Shown here in pieces: positions 12,052-25,300 of a DNA stretch of 64,000 nucleotides. The translations under genes were made by a program, and so were the position numbers. Below the pieces are notes generated by a model, which had not been told where the DNA came from, ran no database searches, and saw only the letters and a program-made list of their open reading frames with translations. Within the stretch, counting starts at the first letter, position 1; the number at the start of each line of letters is the position of its first letter. Origin of the DNA: Ophioderma brevispina (lineage: Eukaryota; Echinodermata; Ophiuroidea; Amphilepidida; Ophiodermatidae); NCBI GenBank assembly GCA_023653785.1, contig JAMKCH010035941.1:62001-126000 (forward strand), written 5' to 3'.

Positions 12052-12093
12052 AAGCTCATTATGAAAAAAAGAGAAGCTGCCCTCTATGAAGTG
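12052..12093 (+). CDS. 42-bp phase-0 exon (KLIMKKREAALYEV)
   Basis: The acceptor (AATTTCTCCTCTTATAG) and donor (GTATGAC) bound 14 codons reading KLIMKKREAALYEV. The peptide is basic and amphipathic, unlike the acidic surroundings, and could form a short helix or binding motif. Exon symmetry (phase 0/0) matches the other cassettes. No domain is recognised. Confidence 0.7.
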
Positions 12094-12147
12094 GTATGAC
12101 TTTCCAACATTTTGTGCCCGTGTGATATAAATAATACATGGAATTAA

Positions 12148-12474
12148 AGGTGCAATGAGAGATTTCACATATCAGGTGTCCCTAAAAACATTAAAGTACT
12201 GATTTTTCCATCAAAAACATCCCCTTCTGAAAGGATTAAGCTGAGAAATGCTTCTTTGGTACAAAAATTGTGAAATTTTTAATTTTGTATAGGAGCAAAT
12301 ACAAAATTCAGCCTGTTTTATATTGAATATAAGCAAATCAAAATCATTTTTTTTCTCTCTTTTAAGACATTTCTGTAGCCAAATACAATGTACCAAATCT
12401 ATTGAGTGTCTAATCTATATGGAATTACTATTCTGACACAAAATTTGGGTGCCTCAAAATCTCTTGTTGCACCT
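12148..12474. mobile_element. MITE with TTAA target sites (piggyBac-like)
   Basis: The left end reads TTAA|AGGTGCAATGAGAGATTT and the right end AAATCTCTTGTTGCACCT|TTAA, giving inverted repeats of about 20 bp flanked by TTAA on both sides (12144-12147 and 12475-12478). TTAA duplication is the hallmark of piggyBac-type insertion. The 327-bp interior is AT-rich and non-coding. Confidence 0.75.
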
Positions 12475-13499
12475 TTAAGAATATGAAAGTTGGGGTTGGA
12501 CCATCAAAGGCCACTTAGAAAAATAGAGCTTAAAGCAAAGGTTGGAATATTTCATCTTTTGGATAGCAAAGAGGTTAGATGGTTATTCCTCAATGGATGG
12601 TGTATTCACATGGCACATCTTGCATTGTAGAGCTTGTTGTCTTGGTTTTTCTTCACTTTGTTTTAACCTATTTTTTTTAATTTCATACTTTTACATTTCC
12701 CATTTCATTTTTTATCCCTCTGGCTTGACCAAGAGGGGATAGTTGTGTGTTATTTTTGTACATCATCATTGTGGTCTGAATCTGAATGTGCACAAGTGGC
12801 TGCCATATGCAGCCACATCATTGGTCAGTTCTGATAAAAGTGGAACCGAGAAACCCATATTAGTATCATAAATTTTACTGTCGGTGTGGTAGGAATCATT
12901 TTTAATAGAAGCATCCATCATCCATGCATGGAGTGACATGTGATAATATATAACAGGTCAAGGGGCAAAGGATACTGAGTTCATTTAGATACACTGACCT
13001 ATTTCCACTAGATTGGTCACATGGGCTCTGTGCTTGAAGCTACTGTCGGCCATATTAAGAAGCCCAAAACAGTCTAAGTGGGAGGTTATGAGTCAGTCAT
13101 TTATCCAAAATGTGTTCCCATTAAAATGTGGCTATAATAAGTGACATACAGGGTACAGAACCAAACCAATTAAGAGAGCCCAAAGTGTTCGAAGGTGGGA
13201 TTAAACCTTAGAATGACTTAATTTAGCTGCAACTTTCTAATAAATACTGGGAAAATACAGCTCTGGGTTATATTTGTGGCAATGATACTGAAGGGTAGCA
13301 GTAAACCCAACCCACACCAACCACAAAATAGAACAGAGCCATTCAGAAAAGACAATGTGTCCCTAAAATGAGCACCTGATATACAACTTCTGTTAAACAG
13401 GTGTCTCTGGAATGCTATGGTTTTGGGCTTACCAAGATGTCCGCCTGCTGCTTCACTCCTCTAATACACAGTTACTGTAGTGCAATCAGTTCAATACAA

Positions 13500-13811
13500 G
13501 GTAAAGGGGACGTACCTGTGTACACAGGAAACGGATTTAGTAGGAGCAGTAAGTGCCATCTCTCTTTCGAAGCGATTGGGCCGGACCCTCCATATAATGT
13601 TGCTGTAGGGGGATCGCTACACCTCCTCTACAGAAGTATGAGACATCCCCAACATAAATAATGCCAGTACCCATTTATCACCTGGATAGAGAGAAGTTAT
13701 TGACGTAAAGCACCTTAATCAAGGGCGAAACACATTGGCCTCAGCAGGGCTCGAACTCGCAACATTTGGTGTGCGAGTTGGGCGCTTTATCTACTGGACC
13801 ACATGTGCCCC
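13500..13811 (-). mobile_element. tRNA-derived SINE with target-site duplication
   Basis: On the minus strand the element begins GGGGCACATGTGGTCC, with an A-box-like TGGTCCAGTAGATAAAGC and a B box GAGTTCGAGCCC, then a non-tRNA body running to about 13500. A 14-bp direct repeat, TCAGTTCAATACAA, borders it exactly (13486-13499 and 13812-13825) and marks the insertion. The family differs from the SINE at 10100. The tRNA part lacks a proper acceptor stem, so it is not a tRNA gene. Confidence 0.85.
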
Positions 13812-15274
13812 TCAGTTCAATACAAAGTTGACTTCTGACATTGACCGAATTGAGGATTGTGCTTTGACAGATTGATATTTGAACAATTATTTTTACTCTT
13901 TGCCCATCCAGTGTAAAAGGTCAAAGGTTATAATTTTGATCTTAAAGTACCACTTTTTCTTCACACCGACACTACAGCAGCCAGAACAAGCAAGTTTTAC
14001 TTGCCGTTTTTATGTCTTGTGTGTGTTTTTTGTTTTTATTTTTTGGGGAGGGGTGAGATACATGTCAAAAAGACCTTGTTGTATTAAGTTTCGATTTTTG
14101 TTCCTTTGTCAATACAAATAAATACTTTTCAAAACACTTCACACTAATTACATACATTGGCCTGTGTGTTTTTTTTAATTAGTTCACTGAATTAGACACT
14201 CTGGATATTGTGAATACAAGCCCCCAGTTCCTGAAGCACATTACTAATTCTGCTCACACTCCCAACAGCAAATTGCACTAAATATAAACTTTGTGCAGTA
14301 CTAGACCTTCAGCACTGCACTGCTAACATAATTATTCTCATTTTCAAGTCACAGTTCAGTGACTCCCATTAAAGCATTGTGTAGAGGTGTGACTGGTGCC
14401 TGGGTATCCTAATGTCAACAAGTGAATCTCGTGCTCCATATAAGGATGGGAGACATTAAGCTGTAGAAATCTTGAATAAATTTTGAGATTGTGATTGTTC
14501 GCAGTAGTCTTATTGTTGAAAGTGAATTCTTAACAGTCATTGGATAACCACTTTAAATTAACTCACAAAGATCTTATCAAAATTATCTAAGTTAAATCTG
14601 TGTATGTAGTTTGGCCATTGTCATGGGTATATAATTTTGTTGTCCTTAAATTGTGTAGGTGTGGAAGCTATTAGATTATTTGATCATAAACCTGTTTAGG
14701 TTTTTTCTTGTTTTATATCATTAACATAATTAGTTTGTGAAATTCCTTATGGGTTATACATATGTTGTGCTTCTATCGTTAAAACCTCTGGGGTTTAATG
14801 TATTTTTTTATATTTACTAAGTTTCATGGAATGTTGCTTCCATTTCTTACTCACAGCCTGGTGTTTTTTACACTTTTGTCAATCTGATCGCTCATAAAAT
14901 ATGGAGAATTTTAACTGGTGTCATGTTTTGTGTGTGTTGATATGTTTAATTTGAACACTTGACAAGTTTGTTGGCACAAAAGATTTTTTTTCATAGCATT
15001 TTACACATTTCATAACTAATAGCAACTTTTTGGTTTTGCCATACTGCATCAATCTTGTTTCTTTGGCAAAATGGACCAAAAACTTAAGAACACCCCAAAG
15101 TATAACACTATAATTTTTGGTCGTACAAATCATCATATTAGTCCATTGAACATTTGCCTGTTGAGATTTTTGTAGTATGCATATACCATTTGTAAATAAG
15201 TATTTGTCTTAAGAAGAAAAGTATGTGACCAGCAGACTCCCTCAATTGATTAAATGCAACTTTTAATTTTGTAG

Positions 15275-15316
15275 GATGCTGCTGAAGAGGCTCGTGATGC
15301 ACAAGCAGTCCCTGAG
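15275..15316 (+). CDS. 42-bp phase-0 exon (DAAEEARDAQAVPE)
   Basis: The acceptor (CTTTTAATTTTGTAG) and donor (GTAAGAC) frame 14 codons reading DAAEEARDAQAVPE in phase 0. It is Ala/Glu-rich and helical in character, resembling the 45-bp exon at 6171 (both contain an AAEE core), so the two may derive from exon duplication. Confidence 0.8.
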
Positions 15317-18300
15317 GTAAGACTAGCAAAGTTTTAAAAAATAAAAAATAAATTTACTAACAGGAGGTCATATACACATGTTGCCCAAATGCATGTGAAA
15401 GGCAATTTTACAATCAAAAGTGACTTGTTTCACAGCAAATCACAATCAAGGTTACTTATTTACACCGTTTCACTTTTGCTTGCCAAAACTACACAGAATT
15501 ATTAACAGCTATGAGAAAATAAGTCATTGCATGAGTGCAAGAAGGTTAAACTGCTTTTTGTCACCTTAAGTTGAATTATTTTCTTAGTCTGATACCAAGT
15601 CTTAGGATAGTGGCCCTTGAGTGTTTCTCATGCATCTTAAACCTTTCCATCCCAGTAGATTTTGGGTAGATGTTTCATATAGAAGTCCCAAGTATGCAAA
15701 TGAGGTTTGCCATTTATTCCGTCAATTGCTACTGCACAACATCCATACAGTGCATGACGAAATTGTAATACCTCATTTGCATGCTTGGGACTTCCATATG
15801 AAACGTTTACCACATTTTGTTTTAGGTTATAACACATAAGTCAGTGGCTTTTGAGATGGCTTTGAGAAGCCATCTCAAAACCCACTGACCTAAGACTAGG
15901 CTTGTTTGGACTCATTTGAATGCATTCTTCATGCTGACTATAAGTGTGGTCATACTAATGCATAATTTTGAAATTTTTGAGGAAAAAAAAAATTGATTTC
16001 TGAATGACTGGTAGTCTGCAGAGCCCCAAAGGGATAATCACTCTAAGGGACCATCTCAGAAGTTGCTGACAACAGCTTCAGGGTTCTATATTATACATGT
16101 CTAAGTACATGACACCAAGCAGCTATTGCATATGCAACGTTCTTGCACTTACACAATGAAGTCACTTAACTGAGTGTGACCTCCTTCAAAGCCAGATTGT
16201 TGTCCAGGCTATCAGTGTAAATTATTCAGCTTTTCACAGTGATAGTCTTGTTTATTCTTAGGAAGACTATATCAACAATTTTCATTATTACATGGTACTT
16301 CCACAATTAAGTAGTAGATACACGGTAGCTTTGAGAAAATTAGACACAGTAGTCGCTTTCACGTTTCTACCAAGCCATGCTGGTTTGTCCTCTTGTGTTA
16401 ACAGTCAAGCTAGAATTAAAGGAAGCATGTCATCTTGTAAGACTGAATTCCTTCCCTTGAGCAGCTAAATAAGTATCTCTCCATGTGAGAAGCAATTGAT
16501 ACAGAAATAATTTTATTTTCGTAGTTGGGAATTAACAGGATTTTTTCATTGATCAAAATAAATGGTATTGCCAGCTCTTTTAAGTGGAATTCAATTAATG
16601 GAATGTGCTATCCAAATGGCTCATCAAAGGTTTAACATTTTACAAGATGACTTTCACTACTGTTAGCGAATTTCTCAGAGCTTCCGTTAAGAAAGATACT
16701 GCATCACTGCTAAGACCTAACTTGATTTTATCAATTGTATGTGCACTGAAAAGCCACTAAACCTGTGATTGCATTTCAAATGTATACAAAATGATGAAAA
16801 AACTGCCTGATGATGGTGGATTACATTAGCATGCCAACCATGTTATATAAGCACGTCGACTAGAATCGTGTTTTACATGTTATATAACTCGATACTACCC
16901 AAGCTTTTTGCTCTTGCCTTGTTGGTATGCTGTCCGAGTCCACGGTTTTTCTTTTGAAGTTTTAAGTTCCGTCTGTCCAATTACTGTCAATTCAGCCAAG
17001 TCTACATCTTCAGCTGCCAGTTCTTTCCGATTTATCATTTTTAAAAATCCAACCTCTTGCCCTCTGTTTTTACACTGTTTTACCATGCAGTTCTGTTAAA
17101 AAATGTGTTTCTACATTTTAAATACGATGATTTTGATATACTAATCACAAACAATGTTTGAGAGCTAACGGCAGCTAGAGATTTCAAAACCTGTGAAAAA
17201 TGGCGCTTGCGCCTCTCTACCTAGGCTGTGATGTGTTTTTATGCCACGCCTTCAGAATGGAATGTTGCACAAACTTAATTGTCCATACACTAACTCGAAC
17301 TGATACATTTGCAATGCCAGGGTGTTTTCCAAACAGAACATAATTGCACGCCACATAAAATTAGAATTGATCTCTTTGCAGTGTTCAAAATCCATTGAGT
17401 TGTAGGGTTCAACATGAAACCATGGTCTAAGTCTGATTATTTGGTATCCTGAAGTTCATTGGCATCTTTGCTAAACGCATTACATTTTTCATCTTTAACA
17501 AAAACATTTAAAACCCAACTCTCACTTATTACAAAAAGAGAGAGAAAACCAAGCAAGATGTGGCATGGAAAGTGAATACCAAACATAAAACTAACAGTGT
17601 CAAGGTTTTATGATTTAATGCCACTGGAGAAAACTTGCATAGAAGCGAGAAATCTTCATAAAAGGCAAGCTAATTAGGCTTTTCAAGATAAATTTTGTAC
17701 ATCCCTCCGGACAATACAACTGGAATTGCGTATATGCCTCCCCACATGGAGATTTTGAATTGATTTTGAATGGCCAAGTTCAGGACATGATCAGTGCATG
17801 GGTGTCTGTAAATGATGACCGTGTAGTGATAATAACCTTACCACGGCTATTCCTTGGCTTTTTCAGATTAATTCATTATCCCCATAAGGGAGACATGAAT
17901 TGATTTCCAGTTGTGCATGTGGGATTCATAGAATATCTAGAATAGCCCATTTGTTGGACCTTGCAACAGAAATTCCAAGAGTAGATATCACTTTGCACAA
18001 TGTTCGGCACTGAAATAATACAATAATTTTTGTCTGCACTTTCAGTAGTAATAAACGCAAATTACACATTACACTCTGCACAAACAGTAACATATTTTCA
18101 TTTTTTTTTCAGTTTGTACATAATTTTCTTGTTCAATAATACTTAATTTTAAATGGTTTGATGTAATTAAGTTGTACATAAAGATAGTGTGTAATTAATT
18201 TTATGTTAAATAAAAAGTAAAGTTGTTTGCTTGCAAATTGGGGTTATATGTTTACTTTAATAAGGATTTGTATTGTTTAAAGTAAGCCTATCTTCAGGTT

Positions 18301-18772
18301 TCTGTGTAAACGATAATGGTAATCTGAGAAACTTGATGTGGTCTAATACATTCTCTAGCATTCCAAACCATGAATACAGTGCTAGTACATAGTTACCACA
18401 TACACACACAACATTACAATCAGTATATCACTTAATAACATAAGACATAAAACATAACCTGTAGTTTAGATTCCTATTATATATATTTTTCTGTTTAATT
18501 GTTGCTGTGATTCCATTACAATCTTCATTTTTCATAGTGCTGATTGTTTGTGTTTGTATATGTTATGTCTGTGTTTGTGCGCCTAGATTTGTGTTTGCAT
18601 GTACAGATAACCCTTCCATGAAAAAGGAGCTCCGCTCGCACCCCACTGCTTTTCGCATTATGTTGGCGCGCGCAACCAAGCTTGGGTAGTAGTAGTAGAC
18701 TAGAGAACGCATTAGTGTGTTCTAGTCATATTTGGTATGTTGAAGTGGTTATACATGTCATTAACACCGCAG
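15317..18772. other. Intron with hairpin repeat
   Basis: This 3.46-kb interval between two phase-0 micro-exons contains a foldback element (15661-15814) and, near 15851-15885, a second short palindrome in GAGATGGCTTTGAGAAGCC. Otherwise it is AT-rich single-copy-looking sequence; opposed small open frames near 16.9 kb have no splice or repeat support. Confidence 0.7.
15661..15814. mobile_element. Foldback element (MITE-like inverted repeat)
   Basis: The left arm TTTCATATAGAAGTCCCAAG...GCAAATGAGGT (15661-15706) pairs with the right arm ACCTCATTTGC...CTTGGGACTTCC (15770-15814), about 45 bp per arm with few mismatches and a loop of about 63 bp. Weaker symmetry extends outward. Two opposed short open frames here are by-products of the inverted repeat. 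Confidence 0.8.
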
Positions 18773-18826
18773 GCGTACGAGGAGTTATCGAAAGAGAAAA
18801 TTCCCAGCGATATCGCAGTAGAACAG
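18773..18826 (+). CDS. 54-bp phase-0 exon before the giant exon
   Basis: The acceptor (TCATTAACACCGCAG) and donor (GTAAGAG) bound 18 codons reading AYEELSKEKIPSDIAVEQ, in phase 0. It lies 528 bp before the giant exon and joins to it in frame (..AVEQ then EAEKESPETG..). The peptide looks like a helix followed by a flexible segment. No family is recognised. Confidence 0.8.
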
Positions 18827-19354
18827 GTAAGAGTTATTCTGTAGTGTGTTGTGTGCGTAGATAATGTTCTTGCCAGTGTAGCCGTTAATCAGTGCAATAT
18901 GTTTTTCGAGTAAATCGGGTAGCCCATTTGGTCCCCTTCTTTTAGATTCATGTTACACATTAAATAAGATATCTTTAAAAGGATTGTAAGTTATACTAAC
19001 AGAACTTGTGCCCATTTTCACTTAAGTAGTGCTAAATATGAGCAATTATTAATGTAGGATTTTAATCAGTTAATGTTATTTTTTTAAATATTCTAAATGT
19101 TAGATAGTGTCATCAATATGCTAAATGTTTGCTGATTAAATTAAGATTTGATCATCTGTAAAGTAGGAAATGCAGGAATTAATTGGATTTCATTGGTAAG
19201 TACCGAATTCTAAGGAGCTTAGACATTTTGAAAAGCTGCTCACTGATTTTATAATGGCATGAAGTTGCATGCAGTATTTGATTGAAATTTAAGTATTTGA
19301 TGCTTAGAATGTCCCCTGGTGCAAAAACTCTAGAAATGGACTTCTTTCTCACAG

Positions 19355-22300
19355 GAGGCAGAGAAAGAATCCCCGGAAACCGGGAGTGAAGTTCTGCTAC
19401 AGAAAACGTTAATGACTCAAGAAGAAACTATGGTTGAAACAGTGTACACAAGAGAGGAAAGTGCTTTTAAGAGTCAAGAAGTAAGGACTGAAGCTGAGAG
19501 GATAGAACCTTCAGCACCCGAGGAACCATTATCACCAGAGGATGTTCATATGGAAGAGGTTCTCCAAGATGCCATAGAAAAAGAAGAGCAGGAAGAAATG
19601 GAAAAAGAAGAAGCATTTGAGGGAGTAACTTTAGTTCAAACTGAGGAAACTCATGCAGCACAGATAGATCTAGTTGAGAGAGAGCCATCTACAATTGTTC
19701 AGACAGAAGCAGAAATTCATGTTACCATGGAAACACTAGCTGAATCCCAAATACCAAGTGAGGTTGATATTCAAAAAGACACAACAGAGGTTGCACAAGA
19801 ATACATTTTGTGTGAGGATGCACCTACTGAAGAAGCTCCATTAAAAGTGGAGGACATCCTGGAGCGAGAAACCATCGAGTCTAGGATAGAAGTCACCACA
19901 GCACATTCTGACTTTTCTCGTATGGAGGAAAAACATTTACAATCAACTATGACAACAGAAGATGAGCCTGAAATTTGTAAAGAAGAAATCACAACAGAAC
20001 ATGAACTCCCGTCTGTAGTCATAAGAGAAAAGGAACTTCTGATTGAACATGAAGAAACTACTGCTAAAGAATCTGTTCTAGTAAAAGAAGTTCATGTAGA
20101 AGAAAACAAAACTGAAATGGAATTTGAAGAACCACAACCTGTAAAACTAGTTGAAGAGGTTGACCAAGAGAAGCCAGGAATTGAACAGGAAGAGGTCCTA
20201 AAGGAGGTGGAGGTTGAGCTGGCAGAACCCTCCCCTGAAGTATCTGCAGAAGAAGAACCAGAAATATTTCTTGAACCCGAGATTGAACCTTCAGAAATCG
20301 TAGTAGCAGAGGCTGTAGTGGTTGATGAGAGGATGTAGATATGGAAGAAAATGATGTTCCAAAGGTTGAACCTGAAGGTGATCTTGAAAAAGAATTATCA
20401 CCTGCAGAAGTAGAAGAGGAGGCTGCAATTGAAAAGGAACAAGAGGCACTCATTCCAGAAGCTGTTGAGCCTGGATCTGTACTAGAATTTGGACTATCTG
20501 TTCAAGAACGAGTCAAACAAATAGATGCTGTTGAAATTGAGCAAGTAGAAAAAGAACCAGATATTGAGCAGGAAGTCATTATCCACAAGGAGGCTGAACC
20601 TGAACTTGAAGAACCACCTTCTGACAGAATAGAAGAAGTTGCATATGTTGATAAAAAGGAGCTAGAGGAAAAGGAAACAGAAATAGAACAGAAGGAAGTT
20701 CTAGAGCAGGTTGAGCCTGTTCATGTGGAAGAATTAGAAACGGTGACTGCTGTAGAAGAGGTTGAAAGTGTTGAAGAAAAGGAACAAGAAATTGAAAAAG
20801 ATGTTGTTCAAGAGGAAGTTCAGCCTCAACCTGAAGTTGAAAAGGAAACATCTGCAGAAGTAGTAGATAAAGAGTTTGAAAGAGGTGAAGAAATAGAAAT
20901 TGAACAGGAAATTGCACCAGAGGAAATAGAGCCTGAACCTAAACCTGAAGTTGATCTTGAACCATCTCCTGCAAAAGCATTAGAGGAAGTTGAAAGTGTT
21001 GAAGAAAAGGAACCAGAAATTGAACAAGAAGTTGTTGTTCCAGAGGAGGCTGAGCCTGAACCTAAACCTGAAGTTGATCTTGAACCATCTCCTGCAGAAG
21101 CAGTAGAGGTAGAAAGTGTTGAAAAGGAACCAGAAATTGAAAAAGATGTTGTTCTAGAGGAAGTTCAGCCTCAACCTGAAGTTGAAAAGGAACCTTCAGC
21201 AGAAGTAGTAGATGAAGAGTTTGAAAGAGGTGAAGAAATAGAAATTGAACAGGAAATTACACCAGAGGAAATAGACCCTGAACGTAAACCTGAAGTTGAT
21301 CTTGAACCATCAACTGCAGAAGCAGTAGAAGAGGTTGAAGGTGTTGAAGAAAAGGAACCAGAAATTGAACAAGAAGTTGTTGTTCCAGAGGAGGTTGAGG
21401 CTGAACCTAAACCTGAAGTTGTACTTGAGGAAGAACCAGCACCTAGAGAAGCAGTAGAGTTTGAAAGTGTTGAAGAAAAGCAACCAGAAATTGAACAAGA
21501 AGTTGTTGTTCCAGAGGAGGCTGAGCCTGAACCTAAACCTGAAGTTGATCTTGAACCATCTCCTGCAGAAGCAGTAGAGGAGGTGGAAAGTGTTGAAGAA
21601 AAGGAACCAGAAATTGAACAAGAAGTTGTTGTTCCAGAGGTTGAGGCTGAACCTAAACCTGAAGTTGTACTTGAGGAAGAACCAGCACCTAGAGAAGCAA
21701 TAGAAGAGTTTGAAAGTGTTGAAGAAAAGGAACCAGAAATTGAACAAGAAGTTGTTGTTCTAGAGGAGGCTGAGCCTGAACCTAAACCTGAAGTTGATCT
21801 TGAACCATCTCCTGCAGAAGCAGCAGAGGAGGTTGAAAGTGTTGAAGAAAAGGAACCAGAAATTGAACAAGAAGTTCCAGAGGAGCTGGAGCCTGAACCT
21901 AAACCTGAAGTTGATATTGAACCATCTCCTGCAGAAGCAGTAGAAGAGGTTGAAGGTGTTGAAGAAAAGGAACAAGAATTTGAAAAAGATGTTATTCTAG
22001 ATGAAGTTCAGCCTCAACCTGAAGTTGAAAAGGAAACATCTGCAGAAGTAGTAGATGAAGAGTTTGAAAAAGGTGAAGAAATAGAAATTGAACAGGAAAT
22101 TGCACCAGAGGAAATCGAGCCTGAACCTAAACCTGAAGTTATTCTTGAACCATCTCCTGCAGAAGCAGTAGAGGAGGTTGAAAGTGTTGAAGAAAAGGAA
22201 CAAGAAATTGAACAAGAAGTTGTTGTTCCAGAGGAGGTTGAGGCTGAACCTAAACCTGAAGTTGTACTTGAGGAACAACCAGCACCTAGAGAAGCAGTAG

Positions 22301-25300
22301 AAGAGGTTGAAAGTGTTGAAGAAAATGAACCAGAAATTGAACAAGAAGTTGTTGTTCCAGAGGAGGCTGAGCCTGAACCTAAACCTGAAGTTGATCTTGA
22401 ACCATCTCCTGCAGAAGCAGCAGAGGAGGTTGAACGTGTTGAAGAAAAGGAACCAGAAATTGAACAAGAAGTTCCAGAGGAGCTGGAGCCTGAACCTAAA
22501 CCTGAAGTTGATCTTGAACCATCTCCTGCAGAAGCAGTAGAGGTAGAAAGTGTTGAAAAGGAACCAGAAATTGAAAAAGATGTTGTTGTTCTAGAGGAAG
22601 TTCAGCCTCAACCTGAAGTTGAAAAGGAACCATCAGCAGAAGTAGTAGATGAAGAGTTTGAAAGAGGTGAAGAAATAGAAATTGAACAGGAAATTGCACC
22701 AGAGGAAATAGAGCATGAACCTAAACCTGAAGTTGATCTTGAACCATCTCCTGCAGAAGCAGTAGAGGAGGTTGAAAGTGTTGAAGAAAAGGAACAAGAA
22801 ATTGAACAAGAAGTTGTTGTTCCAGAGGAGGTTGAGGCTGAACCTAAACCTGAAGTTGTACTTGAGGAACAACCAGCACCTAGAGAAGCAGTAGAAGAGG
22901 TTGAAAGTGTTGAAGAAAAGGAACCAGAAATTGAACAAGAAGTTGTTGTTCCAGAGGAAGTTGAGGCTGAATCTAAAGCTGAAGCTGTACTTGAGGAAGA
23001 ACCATCACCCAGAGAAGCAGTAGAAGTTGAAAAGGTTGAAGAAAAGGAACTTGAAATTGAACAGGCAGTTGTTTCAGAAGAGGTTGAGGTTGATCTTAAA
23101 CCGGAAGTTGAACTTGAACCATCTCCGGCAGAAACAATAGAAGAGGTAAGAGTTGAAGAAAAGGAACCAGAAATTGAACAAGAAATTCCAGAGGAGCTGG
23201 AGCCTGAACCTAAACCTGAAGTTGATATTGAACCATCTCCTGTAGAAACAGTAGAGGAGGTAGAAAGTATTGACGAAAAGGAACCTGAAATTGAAAAAGA
23301 TGTTGTTTTTCTAGAGGAAGTTCAGCCTCAACCTGAAGTTGAAAAGGAACCATCAGCAGAAGTAGTAGATAAAGAGTTTGAAAGAGGTGAAGAAATAGAA
23401 ATTGAACAGGAAATTGCACCAGAGGAAATAGAGCCTGAACCTAAACCTGAAGTTGATCTTGAACCATCTCCTGCAGAAGCATTAGAGGAGGTTGAAAGTG
23501 TTGAAGAAAAGGAACCAGAAATTGAACAAGAAGTTGTTCCAGAGGAGGCTGAGCCTGAACCTAAACCTGAAGTTGAACTTGAGGAAGAACCATCACCTAG
23601 AGAAGCAGTAGAAGAGGTTGAAAGTGTTGAAGAAAACGAGCCAGAAATTAAACAAGAAGAAGTTGTTCCAGAGGAGGCTGAGCCTGAACCTAAACCTGAA
23701 GTTGTCCGTGAACCATCACCTGCAGAAGCTGTAGAAGAGATTGAAAGCATTGAAGAAAAGGAACCAGAAATTGTTGTTCCAGAGGAGGTTGAGGCTGAAC
23801 CTAAACCTGAACTTGAGGAAGAACCAGCATCTAGAGAAGCAGTAGAAGAGGTTGAAAGTGTTGAAGAAAAGGAACCAGAAATTAAACAAGAAGTTATTGT
23901 TCCAGAGGAGGTTGAGGCTGAACCTAAACCTGAAGTTGAACTAGAGGAAGAACCAACACCTGGAGAAACAGCAGATGTTGAATGTGCTGAAGAAAAGGAG
24001 CCAGAAATTGAACAGGAAATTGTTGTTCCAGAGGAAGTTCAGCCAGAACCTAAACCCAAAGTTGACATTGAACCATCTCCTGCAGAAGCAGTAGAGACAG
24101 TTGAAAGTGTTGAAGAAAAGGAACCAGAAATTGAACAAGAAGTTATTGTTCCAGAGGAGGCTGAGCCCGAACCTAAACCCGAAGTTGATCTTGAACCATC
24201 TCCTGCAGAAGCAATAGAGGAGATTGAAAGCATTGAAGAAAAGGAACCAGAAATTGTTGTTCCAGAGGAGGTTGAGGCTGAACCTGAAGTTGTACTTGAG
24301 GAAGAACCAGCACTTAGAGAAGCAGTAGAAGAGGTTGAAAGTGTTGAAGAAAAGGAACCAGAAATTGAACAAGAATTTGTTGTTCCAGAGGAGGCTGAGC
24401 CTGAACCTAAACCTGAAGTTGAACTTGAGGAAGAACCATCACCTGAACCATCTCCTGCAGAAGCAATAGAGGAGATTGAAAGCATTGAAGAAAAGGAACC
24501 AGAAATTGTTGTTCCAGAGGAGGCTGAGCCTGAACCTAAACCTGAAGTTGATCTTGAACCATCACCTGCAGAAGCAGTAGAAGAGGTAGAAAGTGTTGAA
24601 GAAAAAGAAGCAGAAATTGAACAAGAATGTGTTGTTCCAGAGGAGGCTGAACCTAAACCTGAAGTTGAACTTGAGGAAGAACCATCACCTGAACCATCTC
24701 CTGCAGAAGCAATAGAGGAGATTGAAAGCATTGAAGAAAAGGAACCAGAAATTGTTGTTCCAGAGGAGGTTGAGGCTGAACCTAAACCTGAAGTTGTACT
24801 TGAGGAAGAACCAGCACTTAGAGAAGCAGTAGAAGAGGTTGAAAGTGTTGAAGAAAAGCAGCCAGAAATTGAGCAGGAAGTAGTTGTTCCAGAGGAGGTT
24901 GAGCCTGAACCTAAACCTGAAGTTGACTTTGAACCATCACCTGCAGAAGCAGTAGAGACAGTTGAAAGTGTTGAAGAAAAGGAACCAGAAATTGAACAAG
25001 AAGTTATTGTTCCAGAGGAGGCTGAGCCCGAACCTAAACCCGAAGTTGATCTTGAACCATCTCCTGCAGAAGCAATAGAGGAGATTGAAAGCATTGAAGA
25101 AAAGGAACCAGAAATTGTTGTTCCAGAGGAGGTTGAGGCTGAACCTGAAGTTGTACTTGAGGAAGAACCAGCACTTAGAGAAGCAGTAGAAGAGGTTGAA
25201 AGTGTTGAAGAAAAGGAACCAGAAATTGAACAAGAATTTGTTGTTCCAGAGGAGGCTGAGCCTGAACCTAAACCTGAAGTTGAACTTGAGGAAGAACCAT

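Noticed and set aside
13401..13661. 86-codon open frame
   Set aside because: It crosses the boundary of the SINE insertion at 13500, so it cannot be an old conserved coding segment.
13740..13811. tRNA gene
   Set aside because: A and B boxes are present, but the acceptor stem is not formed and target-site duplications mark the whole 312-bp unit as a SINE insertion.
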